35,261 nucleotides of DNA, from assembly GCA_030019365.1 (NCBI GenBank), contig JASEFA010000004.1, positions 1-35,261 of the forward strand. The letters run 5' to 3'. The translations under genes and the position numbers were made by a program. Shown in pieces: positions 24,608 to 32,207 of this stretch. Every line of letters starts with the position of its first letter. Position 1 is the first letter of the stretch. This stretch comes from Bacillota bacterium (lineage in GTDB: Bacteria > Bacillota > Sulfobacillia > JACIYH01). Under the pieces are notes generated by a model. The model was not told the DNA's origin, searched no databases, and worked only from the letters and a program-made list of their open reading frames with translations.

Positions 24608-26026
24608 TTGCCGGGTGGGTTGGACGTGTGGGAGGATGAGGTTTTGCGGGTTGTAGAGGCGGTGCACCGAGGACTTGAGGAGGCAGTGGGAGTACCGCTG
24701 CTCCTTGTGGACAGGCAGGGCAACGAAGTGGTGGGTACGGACCGCCTGCCCGAGCCGTGCCGTCTTTTGAGGAGCTGTACTGCTGGCGGCGGAGGCTGCC
24801 GGGAGTTCCTTGAGGGGCTGTCGTCGTACGTGGCGGGTTCGTTCAGGGAGGCCGCAGCCTACCGCTGTCCGGCGGGGGTTTTGTGCGCGGCGTGTGCCGT
24901 GGAGGTCAGCGGGCGGGCGCTCTGGGTGCTGGTTGGGCTGGGCGACCGGATTGGGATGCCGGCGGGGGGTGGTCTTGCGGTGAGGGCGGGGCGCCTCGTG
25001 CGGGCCGTGCGGGCGGTAGCGGGGGTAGCGGGTGCGGTGGCCAGGCTGGTGCTGTCCTCTGCGGTGCTGAGGCAGGCAGCGGTGGTTTCTGTTTCGGCGG
25101 ATGCCGGCCTGGGGGTTGAGGCGACGTGCAGGCGCTTCGTGGAGGCGCTGGTGAACGAAGGGGGAGCAACCGGGGCAGCGGTGGTGAAGGTCTCCAACGG
25201 GGGTAGGCTGGTGGAGGTAGCCGCAAAAGGCGGGAGTGGGAGGCTTGCGCTGCGGGTGGCCCGCGCATCCCTCGATGGAAGGGAGCCGGTGCTTGCCGAG
25301 GAAGGTGGCTGCAGGGGGGCTGGGGTTCTCGTGCGGGTACGTGGCCGCCGGTTCGGGCTGGGCGTTGCCGTCCCGGCCGATGGAGTGGTGGAAGCTGCGA
25401 GGACGGCGTTTTCACTGGGAAAGGTGTTCGAGCTGGCCGTGGCCAACGCGGTGCTGCACGAGTCTGCCCGGAGCGCGCATGAGGGCACGGTCAGAGCGCT
25501 GGTGGCTGCTGTGGAAGCGCGGGACGTGTACACGCGAGGTCACTCCTTGCGGGTGGCGTCTCTGGCCAGGAAGTTGGCTGGCAGGCTGCAGGGGAACGTG
25601 GACTCGAAGGACGTCTACCTGGCCGGGCTGCTGCACGACGTGGGGAAGATAGGGTGGCCGGAATGGGTGCTGAGCAAGCCGGGGCAGCTGTCTCCGGAAG
25701 AGCGGGAGATGGTGCAGGGACATCCGGTCGTGGGAGCTGCGATCCTGAAGCGGGGCGGGTTGAGGCGGGCGGTCCTGCGTGCAGTCCGGCACCACCACGA
25801 AAACTGGGACGGCAGTGGGTACCCGGACGGCCTGAGGGGCCGGGAGATCCCTATGGCGGCGCGGCTGATCAGGGTTGCAGACGCGTACGACGCCATGTGT
25901 TCGGAGAGGCCGTACCGTCCGGCGCTGGCACGTGAGGCCGCCCTTCTCGAGCTGCGGAAGGGTGCGGGAAGGGAGTTTGATCCAGCTCTGGTGGCGGTGT
26001 TTGAGCGGGTGATGGGCGGCGGCTAG
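24608..26026 (+). CDS. PocR-GAF-HD-GYP protein, cyclic-di-GMP phosphodiesterase
   Basis: A cytoplasmic signalling protein of about 472 residues. The N-terminal PocR-type sensory domain (residues 10-130) has the cysteine-rich pattern PEPCRLLRSC, GGGCREF, YRCPAGVLCAACAVEV, which may bind a metal, cluster or small ligand. A GAF-like region covers roughly 170-280. The HD-GYP domain follows: GHSLRVASLA, LLHDVGKIGWPEWVLSKPG (HD near residue 343), the HP/H pair in QGHPVVGAAIL, RHHHENWDGSGYPDGLRG near 394 and RVADAYDAM. All metal ligands of an active HD-GYP are present, so it should hydrolyse cyclic-di-GMP. The TTG at 24608 is chosen for its GGGGGGAGG eight bases upstream; GTG 24575 is an upstream option that would overlap the leader hairpin region. 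Confidence 0.88.
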   Translation: MPGGLDVWEDEVLRVVEAVHRGLEEAVGVPLLLVDRQGNEVVGTDRLPEPCRLLRSCTAGGGGCREFLEGLSSYVAGSFREAAAYRCPAGVLCAACAVEVSGRALWVLVGLGDRIGMPAGGGLAVRAGRLVRAVRAVAGVAGAVARLVLSSAVLRQAAVVSVSADAGLGVEATCRRFVEALVNEGGATGAAVVKVSNGGRLVEVAAKGGSGRLALRVARASLDGREPVLAEEGGCRGAGVLVRVRGRRFGLGVAVPADGVVEAARTAFSLGKVFELAVANAVLHESARSAHEGTVRALVAAVEARDVYTRGHSLRVASLARKLAGRLQGNVDSKDVYLAGLLHDVGKIGWPEWVLSKPGQLSPEEREMVQGHPVVGAAILKRGGLRRAVLRAVRHHHENWDGSGYPDGLRGREIPMAARLIRVADAYDAMCSERPYRPALAREAALLELRKGAGREFDPALVAVFERVMGGG

Positions 26027-26464
26027 CGCCGAGGAGGGTGGCGCCGCATGCTGCCTCAGCGAGACCGACGGCGGGGTACAGGGCGTGCACCCAGGAAAAG
26101 CTGATCCACCACGCCTGTAAGGAGATCCACAGTGCGGCGGGCTGCGGTGCCGAGGGGCTGGGGGTTTTCAACGCAGGTACGGCCTCAGGTTCGCCGGGCA
26201 AGGGGGTGGGCCGGTTGGGCTGCCCGGAGACGCCAAACCCACCACCCGCCCTTCCGGGGCAACGCGGGTTCAAACCCAAACCCTTAGCCTCCTGGTTGAA
26301 CCACGTGAATTACAGGGTTCAGTAGCTTCTTTGCTGCGCCTTACCCACAGCGGGGGTTGGGGTCGGAGAGGCCCGGCCACTCCCTCAGGCTGCACCACCT
26401 TGCGGTTAACTCCCGCAGCTCGGCAGGATTCTTTTCCTTGCGGCCTCCGAGCCGCCGGGCAGTC
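26027..26464. other. Stretch without an intact gene before the HicB-like remnant
   Basis: No supportable gene in 26027-26464. A GGGTTCAAACCC at 26268-26279 looks like a tRNA T-arm, but the stem does not pair and no cloverleaf can be drawn. The minus strand from 26340 to 26464 may hold the broken 3' end of the HicB-like gene or of a partner toxin, but no HicA motif is recognised. Confidence 0.45.
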
Positions 26465-26611
26465 CTGGTCATGGTCGAAGTGGCACCGGACCGCGTCGCG
26501 CACGGCTTCCTTGAGTTCTGCGAGGGAGTCCGCCTCGGTGAAGATTGAGTAGCCAAGCGCACGCGCCTGGTAGCCGCCCTCGGGGGATACGCGGCCAAAA
26601 ACGGGGACACC
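26465..26611 (-). pseudogene. HicB-like antitoxin remnant
   Basis: A 49-codon minus-strand segment reads VPVFGRVSPEGGYQARALGYS, then IFTEADSLAELKEAVRDAV and RCHFDHDQ. This is the partial RNase-H-like fold of HicB-family (UPF0150) proteins, with the usual PEGGYxARALG strand pair, the TEADSLxEL helix start and the RDAVRCHF end. A normal member begins about five residues earlier at an ATG and continues with an IRLHFVRDE-type strand; here neither is visible, the sequence after the final glutamine losing the pattern. No ribosome-binding site is seen. It is therefore taken as a broken copy; the partner HicA is not recognisable next to it. Confidence 0.55.
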
Positions 26612-26707
26612 TCCGCCGCGTTGCGGAACGATGGCGGCGCTTTGCCTGCCTCCGGAGGGGTATAGGGCGTCCGGGCCGCCACCCGATATTTGAAGCGGAA
26701 AGGGTGG

Positions 26708-27358
26708 GTGGTGGCCGTGGATATACAGGAGCTGTACAGGCTGCACCTGGAGACCGGTTCGGGCGCGAGGGTGGAGGTGAGCAGCCGGGGTGGGGTGTGG
26801 GAAGGAAGGTGGGTGGTTTCGGATGGCGACTTCCAGGTATCCCTGGCGGCGGAACCGGCGGGCAACGCCGGCGAGAGCAGGGTGCCCGACCTGTTCCGGG
26901 CCGACCTGCGGGTGCATCTTGGGACCGGCATTCACTCCTTCCCTGCCCGGCTGCGGCGCCTGAAGGGCACGGTGTGGAGGGTTTCCCTCGCCGGCCCGGT
27001 GAAGGTCATGCAGAAGCGCCGGGCTGTCCGGCTGCCCGTTGACCTAGAGGTGCTGTGCCGGACCCGCGGGGAGGAGAAGGTGAGGGCGAAGGACGTAAGC
27101 CCGGGTGGGATACTGCTCCAGGGAGCGGGCGAACTGAAGGTGGGGGAAGAGTTAGAGCTTGCGTTTGCTGAAAAGCCGTGGTCGGAGCTGGGCCCGGTCA
27201 AGGGCGCGGTGGTGTGGACGCAGCGTGCGGGGGACGGCTGGACCTGCGGTGTTGACTTCCGGGAGCTGAGCTGGCAGCAGGAGCGGTTGCTCGTACACCT
27301 GGTGGCCAGGGGGCTGGCGAGCCGGGCGGCCCGCCAGGCCCGGCAGGTCAAGCCGTGA
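26708..27358 (+). CDS. PilZ-domain cyclic-di-GMP receptor
   Basis: A cytoplasmic protein of about 216 residues. The N-terminal half (residues 1-95) matches the YcgR-like flagellar-brake fold loosely (VDIQELYRLHLETGSGARVE, LRVHLGTGIHSFPARLRRL). The PilZ domain begins with the binding motif QKRRAVRLPV (R-x3-R, near residue 105), followed by DVSPGGILLQG (D-x-S-x-x-G), so both cyclic-di-GMP contact motifs are intact. It ends with CGVDFRELSWQQERLLVHLV, typical of the domain. Starts GTG 26708, 26711 and 26717 all lie within reach of a GGAAAGGG site; a TTG at 26690 is also in frame. Its stop overlaps the convergent GGDEF gene by 11 bases. It probably translates the second-messenger level into motility or secretion control. 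Confidence 0.85.
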   Translation: MVAVDIQELYRLHLETGSGARVEVSSRGGVWEGRWVVSDGDFQVSLAAEPAGNAGESRVPDLFRADLRVHLGTGIHSFPARLRRLKGTVWRVSLAGPVKVMQKRRAVRLPVDLEVLCRTRGEEKVRAKDVSPGGILLQGAGELKVGEELELAFAEKPWSELGPVKGAVVWTQRAGDGWTCGVDFRELSWQQERLLVHLVARGLASRAARQARQVKP

Positions 27359-29657
27359 CGGCGAGGAACTTCCGGACCAGTTCCGGGTCGAACTGCAGGC
27401 CCGCCATTCGGTGGAGTTCGTCGAGCGCCTCCCGGGGGCTGAGGGCCACGGGGCGGTAGGGCCGGGGGTTGGTCATGGCGTCGTAGGCGTCGACGACGGC
27501 CAGTATGCGGCAGGGAAGCGGTATTGCCGGCCCCTTGAGGCCCGCCGGGTATCCGGTCCCGTCCCAGCGTTCGTGGTGGTGCAGTATGTACTCGGCGACG
27601 GGCGCCAGCTCCGGCGTGGCCCGGGCGATGCGGTAGCCTATCTCCACGTGCTGTTGCATCAGCCTGCGCTCTTTGGCGGACAACCGGCCCGGCTTGAGCA
27701 GTACCCTGTCCGGCACCCCGATCTTCCCTATGTCGTGGACCAGCGCGAGGGTGGCCAGCGCAGGCTTGCGTGACTCGCTGAGGCCGCATGCTTCCGCCAG
27801 GCGGACGGCCAGGTCTTTGAGGCGCCTCGTGTGCTCCTCGCTTTCCAGGTCGCGTTCGGCCAGGGCCGAGAGCAGCGCCCGCACGAGGTGCCCCGGGGCA
27901 CCCGACCCCGCGGCTGCCTTGCCGGTGTACATGGCGCGGTCCGCCGCCTTGAGGGCGTCTCCCAGGGGCTTGTCCGGCCACTCGGCCACGGCGGTGCCCA
28001 CCGCCAGGGAGAGGGGCAGGTCTTCTTCCCGGATCGAGCTGTTGTATTCCCCGATGGCCTCATGGATGCGGCGGACGATGGCCTCGCCCTTGGGCTCGCA
28101 TGTCCGGGGCAGGACGACGGCGAACTCGTCTCCCCCGATGCGCGCCACCAGGTCTCCCGGGCGGAAGCAGGCCCTGAGCACACCTGCCGCTGCCTGGAGC
28201 ACCTGGTCCCCGCGGTCGTGCCCCAGCCTGTCGTTGATGGATTTCAGGCCGTTCACGTCCGCCACCATGACGACCATGGGGTACTGGGAGGGGTCGTCCT
28301 TCCAGGTCTGCAACTGCTGGTCGAAGAAAGCCCGGTTGTAAAGGCCCGTCAGCGCGTCGTGCGTGCTCAGGAACTCCATCTTCGCCTCGGCCAGCTTGCG
28401 TTCTGTGACGTCCATCAGGGACCCCAGCAGGCAGGGGCGGCCGTTGAGCTCGGCGCGGGTCCCCAGCACCTCGCAGGTGATGATGGTCCCGTCCCTGCGC
28501 AGGCCCCGGAAGGTGTAGCGGATTGACCCGGTTTCCCCGGCCAGCGTGCGCCTGAAGTTCTCCGCCACCGTTTCGCGGTCGTCCGGGTGGGTGAGGTCGA
28601 GCGGGCCGAGGCGGTCTATGATTTCCTCCGGAAGGTAGCCGAAGGTCGATGCCAGCGCGGGGTTCACGTAGCGGAACAGACCATCCTGGACCAGGTAGAC
28701 GCCGACCAGGGTGTTTTCCGTCAGCAGGCGGTAGCGGGACTCCGATTCCCTGAGCTTTTGCTCGAGGGCCTTGCGTTCGGTCACGTCGATGACGATGCCC
28801 ATGATGTGGGAGGTCTCGTTGCGGGCGCCGCTCAGGGTGGCGGTGACTTCGCCCCAGAACGTGCGGTCGTCCCGCCGCCTGAAGAGGATTTCGTGGCCCC
28901 TGACGGAGCCTTCGGCGAGGATGCGGTCGAGGAAGGCCCTGCGGTCGTCGGGGTTGGCGTAAAGGTCTGGCCAGGTGACCTCTCCCAGTTCGCGCCTGCT
29001 GTGGAAGCCGAACATGGCCAAAAACGCCGGGTTGGCGTCGAGGAACTGGCCGGCCAGCATGCTCCGGTATATACCCGCGTTGATGTGGTCGAGCACTTCG
29101 CGGTAGCGGGCTTCTGATCGGGCGAGGGCGTCCTCGGCACGCCGGCGGCCGCTGCGTTCCTCAGCCAGGCTTTCCTCGTACGCCAGGCAGGCCAGTGCCG
29201 CGGTGTGCACCCTGGGGGCGAGCCCCTCGAGGACTCCTGCCAGGTCCCTGGCGGCCCCGGTGCGGGAGAAGACGAGCTGCAGGACCAGCAGCCTTCCTAC
29301 CGGGAACAGGAGAACCTCCTTTTCCTGGCCTGTCAGGTGGCCGCATGCGGCTTCGAATTCCGGGTCACCCTCAGCCTTCACGTCGGGCTGCCCCAGGGAG
29401 AGGACCTGGCGTACGGCACGCAGCGTGGCCTCCGGCGGGTGGGCCCTGTGCTGGCCCGGTCCGGCCGTCGCCGCCGGCTGCGGCTGCTTCCCCTCTCTGA
29501 GCAGCCAGGCTGTGCCCCGGTGAGCGCCCGATGCGCGGACCAGGGTCTTCAAGAGGTGCTCGAGCATCTGGTCGATGTCGAGGCTCTGCCCGATGGACAG
29601 GGCGATCTCGTAAGACAGCGAGAGGGCCCCCATGACCCTGACCAGGTCGGCGTCCAC
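27348..29657 (-). CDS. PAS-PAS-GGDEF-HD-GYP bifunctional cyclic-di-GMP enzyme
   Basis: A 769-residue signalling protein with both a synthase and a hydrolase domain. Order: GAF-like N-terminal sensor (1 to about 165), a short coiled linker (ERSGRRRAEDALARSEARY), PAS (about 183-300), PAS (about 305-425, each ending in the DVTERK motif), GGDEF (430-590) and HD-GYP (595-769). The active loop is RIGGDEFAVVLP with GGDEF at 508-512, and an inhibitory site R-P-G-D lies exactly five residues before it, so product feedback is likely. The HD-GYP part has LVHDIGKIGVPDRVLLKPG, the HHHERWDGTGYP motif and VVDAYDAM, all intact. No membrane segment. The GTG at 29657 lies three bases after the FIST stop, so the two genes are translationally coupled. 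The net output, synthesis or breakdown, cannot be told. Confidence 0.93.
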   Translation of the reverse strand: MDADLVRVMGALSLSYEIALSIGQSLDIDQMLEHLLKTLVRASGAHRGTAWLLREGKQPQPAATAGPGQHRAHPPEATLRAVRQVLSLGQPDVKAEGDPEFEAACGHLTGQEKEVLLFPVGRLLVLQLVFSRTGAARDLAGVLEGLAPRVHTAALACLAYEESLAEERSGRRRAEDALARSEARYREVLDHINAGIYRSMLAGQFLDANPAFLAMFGFHSRRELGEVTWPDLYANPDDRRAFLDRILAEGSVRGHEILFRRRDDRTFWGEVTATLSGARNETSHIMGIVIDVTERKALEQKLRESESRYRLLTENTLVGVYLVQDGLFRYVNPALASTFGYLPEEIIDRLGPLDLTHPDDRETVAENFRRTLAGETGSIRYTFRGLRRDGTIITCEVLGTRAELNGRPCLLGSLMDVTERKLAEAKMEFLSTHDALTGLYNRAFFDQQLQTWKDDPSQYPMVVMVADVNGLKSINDRLGHDRGDQVLQAAAGVLRACFRPGDLVARIGGDEFAVVLPRTCEPKGEAIVRRIHEAIGEYNSSIREEDLPLSLAVGTAVAEWPDKPLGDALKAADRAMYTGKAAAGSGAPGHLVRALLSALAERDLESEEHTRRLKDLAVRLAEACGLSESRKPALATLALVHDIGKIGVPDRVLLKPGRLSAKERRLMQQHVEIGYRIARATPELAPVAEYILHHHERWDGTGYPAGLKGPAIPLPCRILAVVDAYDAMTNPRPYRPVALSPREALDELHRMAGLQFDPELVRKFLAVTA

Positions 29658-29660
29658 CCT

Positions 29661-30752
29661 TCATGCCACCCCCACGACCGTGGTCTTGTTGTAAAACTCC
29701 ACGTAGCGGTCCCCCCGGGAGGCCACCTCTCCCAGGCTCAGGAACCCGAAGACGGGGATGCCAGGGGGAAGGGCGTCCCTTATGGCGCGGAGCTCGCGTT
29801 CCATGGCCTCTTCCAGGTACAGCACGCGGGAGATGCAGTCGATCACCAGCGCTGCCCTCGGCGGCGCGGCCGCGCGCCGGGCGTGGGCGAGGGTTGCCCG
29901 CCTGGCAGCCTCGCCCGCCGCTCTGACCAGATGATCGGGATCTCCCTTCATGAGCATCAGGACTGAGTTCTGGGGGACTTCGCCGACCAGGATCAGCGAG
30001 CCGTCTGGTTCGGTTCTGATGGGGTCCCTCACCACCACGCTGCCGTCAAGCCTGGCCATCCCCAGGGGAAAGCGCTTGGCGACGTCGAAGAAGTTGCCCT
30101 CGTGCAGGGTCTCTCCCGAGCAGCGCTCGATCGCCTGCCTGTACACCTCGAAAGCCGGTCTCCAGTTGAGCTCCTTCAGGCGGGTACCCTCGGCCCTGGT
30201 GGCGACGTAGGGTCCCTGGAATGCCTGCCAGCCGTGCTCGACCCCGACGGCCACGGTCTGGTCTGTGGCGGCCAGTATGGCTCCTCCGGCGAAGATGCCG
30301 TCGCGGGTGAACAGGCACGGTTCCCGGCGCAGGGTGAGCCTGCCTGCGCCGCCCCCGACGAACGTGGTCCCCGGGCCGCAGGAAGCGAACAGGCCGTGCA
30401 GGAAGTCGGATATATCGGCCGCCATGCCGTCGAGGAGGACGAGGAGCGTGGTGTTCTGCCCCTGCTCGAGCCGCGGTTCCCCCAGGCTACTGAACTGAAG
30501 AACGCGCACAGGGTCCGTGAACGCGCAGGCGACCGCCCCGCTCCTGTACCAGCGGTCGCCGAAGATGACCCCCGGGAAGACGCCTCCGAACACCTCGGCG
30601 TCGAGTTCCCGGAACAGAGGCGCCACCCGCTCGAACTCGAAGGGCGTCCCTTCAGCCACCATGACCATGATGCCCGGGGCGCCCCGGAACCCCGTCAGGA
30701 ACTCCTCCCAGTCCACGTCGGGCCCCGGGCGCATGGCGGCTTGGGCAAACAT
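29661..30752 (-). CDS. FIST-domain sensory protein
   Basis: A 363-residue cytoplasmic protein with FIST_N (residues about 30-200) and FIST_C (about 205-345) domains, thought to sense small ligands such as amino acids and found with signalling outputs. Marks: VFGGVFPGVIFGDRWYRSGA, LLVLLDGMAADISDFLHGLF, TTFVGGGAGRLTLRREPCLF, GGAILAATDQTVAVGVEHGW, YVATRAEGTRLKELNWRPAF, the VYRQAIE helix, and IPVFGFLSLGEVASRGDRYV with a closing NKTTVVGV strand. The ATG at 30752 follows AGGAAGGCGGTGG; the open frame extends upstream without coding character. It is followed after three bases by the GGDEF/HD-GYP gene, its likely output partner. Confidence 0.9.
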   Translation of the reverse strand: MFAQAAMRPGPDVDWEEFLTGFRGAPGIMVMVAEGTPFEFERVAPLFRELDAEVFGGVFPGVIFGDRWYRSGAVACAFTDPVRVLQFSSLGEPRLEQGQNTTLLVLLDGMAADISDFLHGLFASCGPGTTFVGGGAGRLTLRREPCLFTRDGIFAGGAILAATDQTVAVGVEHGWQAFQGPYVATRAEGTRLKELNWRPAFEVYRQAIERCSGETLHEGNFFDVAKRFPLGMARLDGSVVVRDPIRTEPDGSLILVGEVPQNSVLMLMKGDPDHLVRAAGEAARRATLAHARRAAAPPRAALVIDCISRVLYLEEAMERELRAIRDALPPGIPVFGFLSLGEVASRGDRYVEFYNKTTVVGVA

Positions 30753-31220
30753 GCAACCACCGCCTTCCTGCGTGTTCTCAGGTGCCCCGGGGCTGGAGGT
30801 ACACGTGAGAGTGGTTAGGGGTGGAAGTGCCTGTGTGTCCGGGGCCGTGTGCAGGTATGTCTGTCGCTTCCCTGGATCGTCGTGTCGTGTGCGCTTGCCA
30901 AGTGGTATTTTCGCCCATGGGGCTGCAGTTCCTGCGGGGTGTCTTTGTGCTTTGGGCACGCCGTACATGGTATGGCAGCTAGTTCTCCCGAACTCAGTTC
31001 TCCCCACCTGCTGACGCGTGGTTCTGGATGGCCTCCGAGTCGGGGAGATGTTCCCTTGCCAGTTCAACGCGCTTTCTGGCGAGGCCGGCCCCTACCCGGT
31101 ACTGGTGGTCCAGACCGCGACCCTTCCCGACCGTGGGCGGAACAGGGGTCCGCCAAGCGTGGTTAACGCCGTCGGCCAACGTCGGATAACAAAGGCGTGC
31201 TGCGTGGTTCCCGGACTTTG
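30753..31220. other. Intergenic stretch between the FIST operon and the DUF5615 toxin gene
   Basis: No intact gene. It should contain the promoter of the minus-strand FIST operon; I see no clear -35/-10 pair. The section 31010-31115 is related to 33500-33611 (see the repeat entries) and is probably gene debris. Confidence 0.5.
31010..31115 (-). repeat. Gene fragment A, related to 33500-33611
   Basis: On the minus strand this reads LDHQYRVGAGLARKRVELAREHLPDSEA before a stop near 30994. Fragment B at 33500-33611 reads RQEHLELVKKHFPDPDAAKS. The DNA matches at about six in ten positions over some 90 bases by eye, including GGACCACC, GAACTGG and CCCGAC. Both seem to be pieces of one unrecognised gene family. 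Confidence 0.45.
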
Positions 31221-31574
31221 TTAGGTCCGAAAGCCAGTGAGCCACTGGATCCGGTCAGTAAACGGTTCACTTCCGATCTGGGCAAGCAGGCGCAGGGTTA
31301 ACCTGAGGAGCTCCTTGAAGGGCATTTGGGGCGCAAGGGTGATCGCGGCGTGGGACGGGCGTGTGCGGGAGTATTCTTGCGCGAGGTGTATGTAATCGCG
31401 GACGTTATGCGTGAAAAGGACGCGGCCCTGGGACGTGGCGAAGTCGCCTTGCTGTGCGTCGGACCTGCCGATCATGCCGGCCTCTGCAGTGGTCAGGACA
31501 TCGTACCCGCGATGGCGCAGTACTGCTGCCAGCAGTGGGCGGACGTCTTCGTCGAAGAGGCGGATGGTGGCCAT
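31221..31574 (-). CDS. DUF5615 PIN-like toxin
   Basis: A 117-residue protein of the DUF5615 PIN-like family, the predicted RNase half of a toxin-antitoxin pair. Marks: IRLFDEDVRPLLAAVLRHRGYDV at the N-terminus (the DEDV acidic pair), GRSDAQQGDFATSQGRVLFTHNVRDY with the THN-x-R-D acidic site, and an ending FKELLRLTLRLL. These match the PIN-fold acidic cluster for metal-dependent RNA cleavage; activity is inferred from the family. The ATG at 31574 overlaps the DUF433 stop by one base within TCAT/ATGA, so the antitoxin gene is translated first and the toxin is coupled. This arrangement is standard for the pair. It should be expressed only under control of the upstream palindrome. Confidence 0.85.
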   Translation of the reverse strand: MATIRLFDEDVRPLLAAVLRHRGYDVLTTAEAGMIGRSDAQQGDFATSQGRVLFTHNVRDYIHLAQEYSRTRPSHAAITLAPQMPFKELLRLTLRLLAQIGSEPFTDRIQWLTGFRT

Positions 31575-31861
31575 CAGTTTCCTTCCTGCGAATCAGGGGC
31601 TGAAGGCACGGTACGTACGCACGTTTCCTGGTCGATTTCTTCCTTGTGATCGTAGTAGTACGAGAGGGCGTCGTACACCTGGGCCAGGGTCAGGTGGGGG
31701 AATTCGCGGACGAGTTCTTCGGGGGTCATTCCCTGCCGCAGGACGTAGAAGACTACCGAACTGACGGGGAATCGGGTGCCGCGTATGACCGGGCGGCCCC
31801 CGCAGCAACCGGGGACTCGGGTCACGTGGGGGTGGAGGACTTCAGGGCGGGGAAGAGCCAA
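31574..31861 (-). CDS. DUF433 antitoxin
   Basis: A 95-residue protein of the DUF433 family (VapB45-like), the usual partner of DUF5615 toxins. The helix-turn-helix-like core is RRPVIRGTRFPVSSVVFYVL-type: here GGRPVIRGTRFPVSSVVFYV, then GMTPEELVREFPHLTLAQVYDALSYYYDHKEEID. The IRGTR motif and the closing ALSYYYDHKEEI helix are typical. The start is the TTG at 31861, six to seven bases after GGGAGGTGATC; no better ATG exists. The longer acidic tail (ETCVRTVPSAPDSQEGN) may be the toxin-neutralising part. A 19-bp palindrome 13 bases upstream fits autoregulation by this protein or the complex. Confidence 0.85.
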   Translation of the reverse strand: MALPRPEVLHPHVTRVPGCCGGRPVIRGTRFPVSSVVFYVLRQGMTPEELVREFPHLTLAQVYDALSYYYDHKEEIDQETCVRTVPSAPDSQEGN

Positions 31862-31873
31862 GTCCGATCACCT

Positions 31874-31892
31874 CCCTGGTATTATACCAGGG
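31874..31892 (-). promoter_or_regulatory. Palindromic operator overlapping the -10 box of the toxin-antitoxin operon
   Basis: CCCTGGTATTATACCAGGG is a perfect inverted repeat of nine-base arms around a central T. On the minus strand its middle contains TATAAT (31881-31886), an ideal -10 box, 20 bases before the DUF433 start. The -35 side (near 31904-31909) is weak. A repressor bound here would block transcription, as expected of autoregulated toxin-antitoxin operons. Confidence 0.75.
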
Positions 31893-32207
31893 CCTGCGCT
31901 CCCTGTTGCGCTGTTGCCGCTTCCGGGCAGCGCCGTTTGTTTTGGTCCACACAACGGGCATCGTGCGACGTGCATGGAAACCGTGGCCCTACCTGGGAGG
32001 ACGGCCTCACCAACTTGATCTACCCAACCGTGAGAGGAGCACCACTCTTGGAACTCGTCCGGTTGGCCAAGACCCGGTGGTGTCGTTCTGGGAGACGCTG
32101 TCCAACCCTGGACGATCCCGCATGTGCGTGACGAAATACAGAGGTTGCTGGCTGCGTCGGCCGGTGTGCCGTGTGCGGTTAGGCGTGAGACGATGATATG
32201 GAGACAG
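31893..32207. other. Gene-free stretch between the toxin-antitoxin promoter and the transporter 3' end
   Basis: No gene or RNA recognised in either strand. The sequence contains several short GTGCG/GTGCCGTG-type repeats near 32160-32180, but nothing with a clear function. Confidence 0.45.

Noticed and set aside
26262-26285. tRNA-like T-arm GGGTTCAAACCC
   Set aside because: Only two pairs of the T stem form on the 3' side and no anticodon or acceptor arm can be drawn on either strand.
26932-27981. 349-codon minus-strand open frame
   Set aside because: It lies antisense to the PilZ gene and in the wrong frame of the GGDEF/HD-GYP gene; composition is arginine/proline-rich without a domain.
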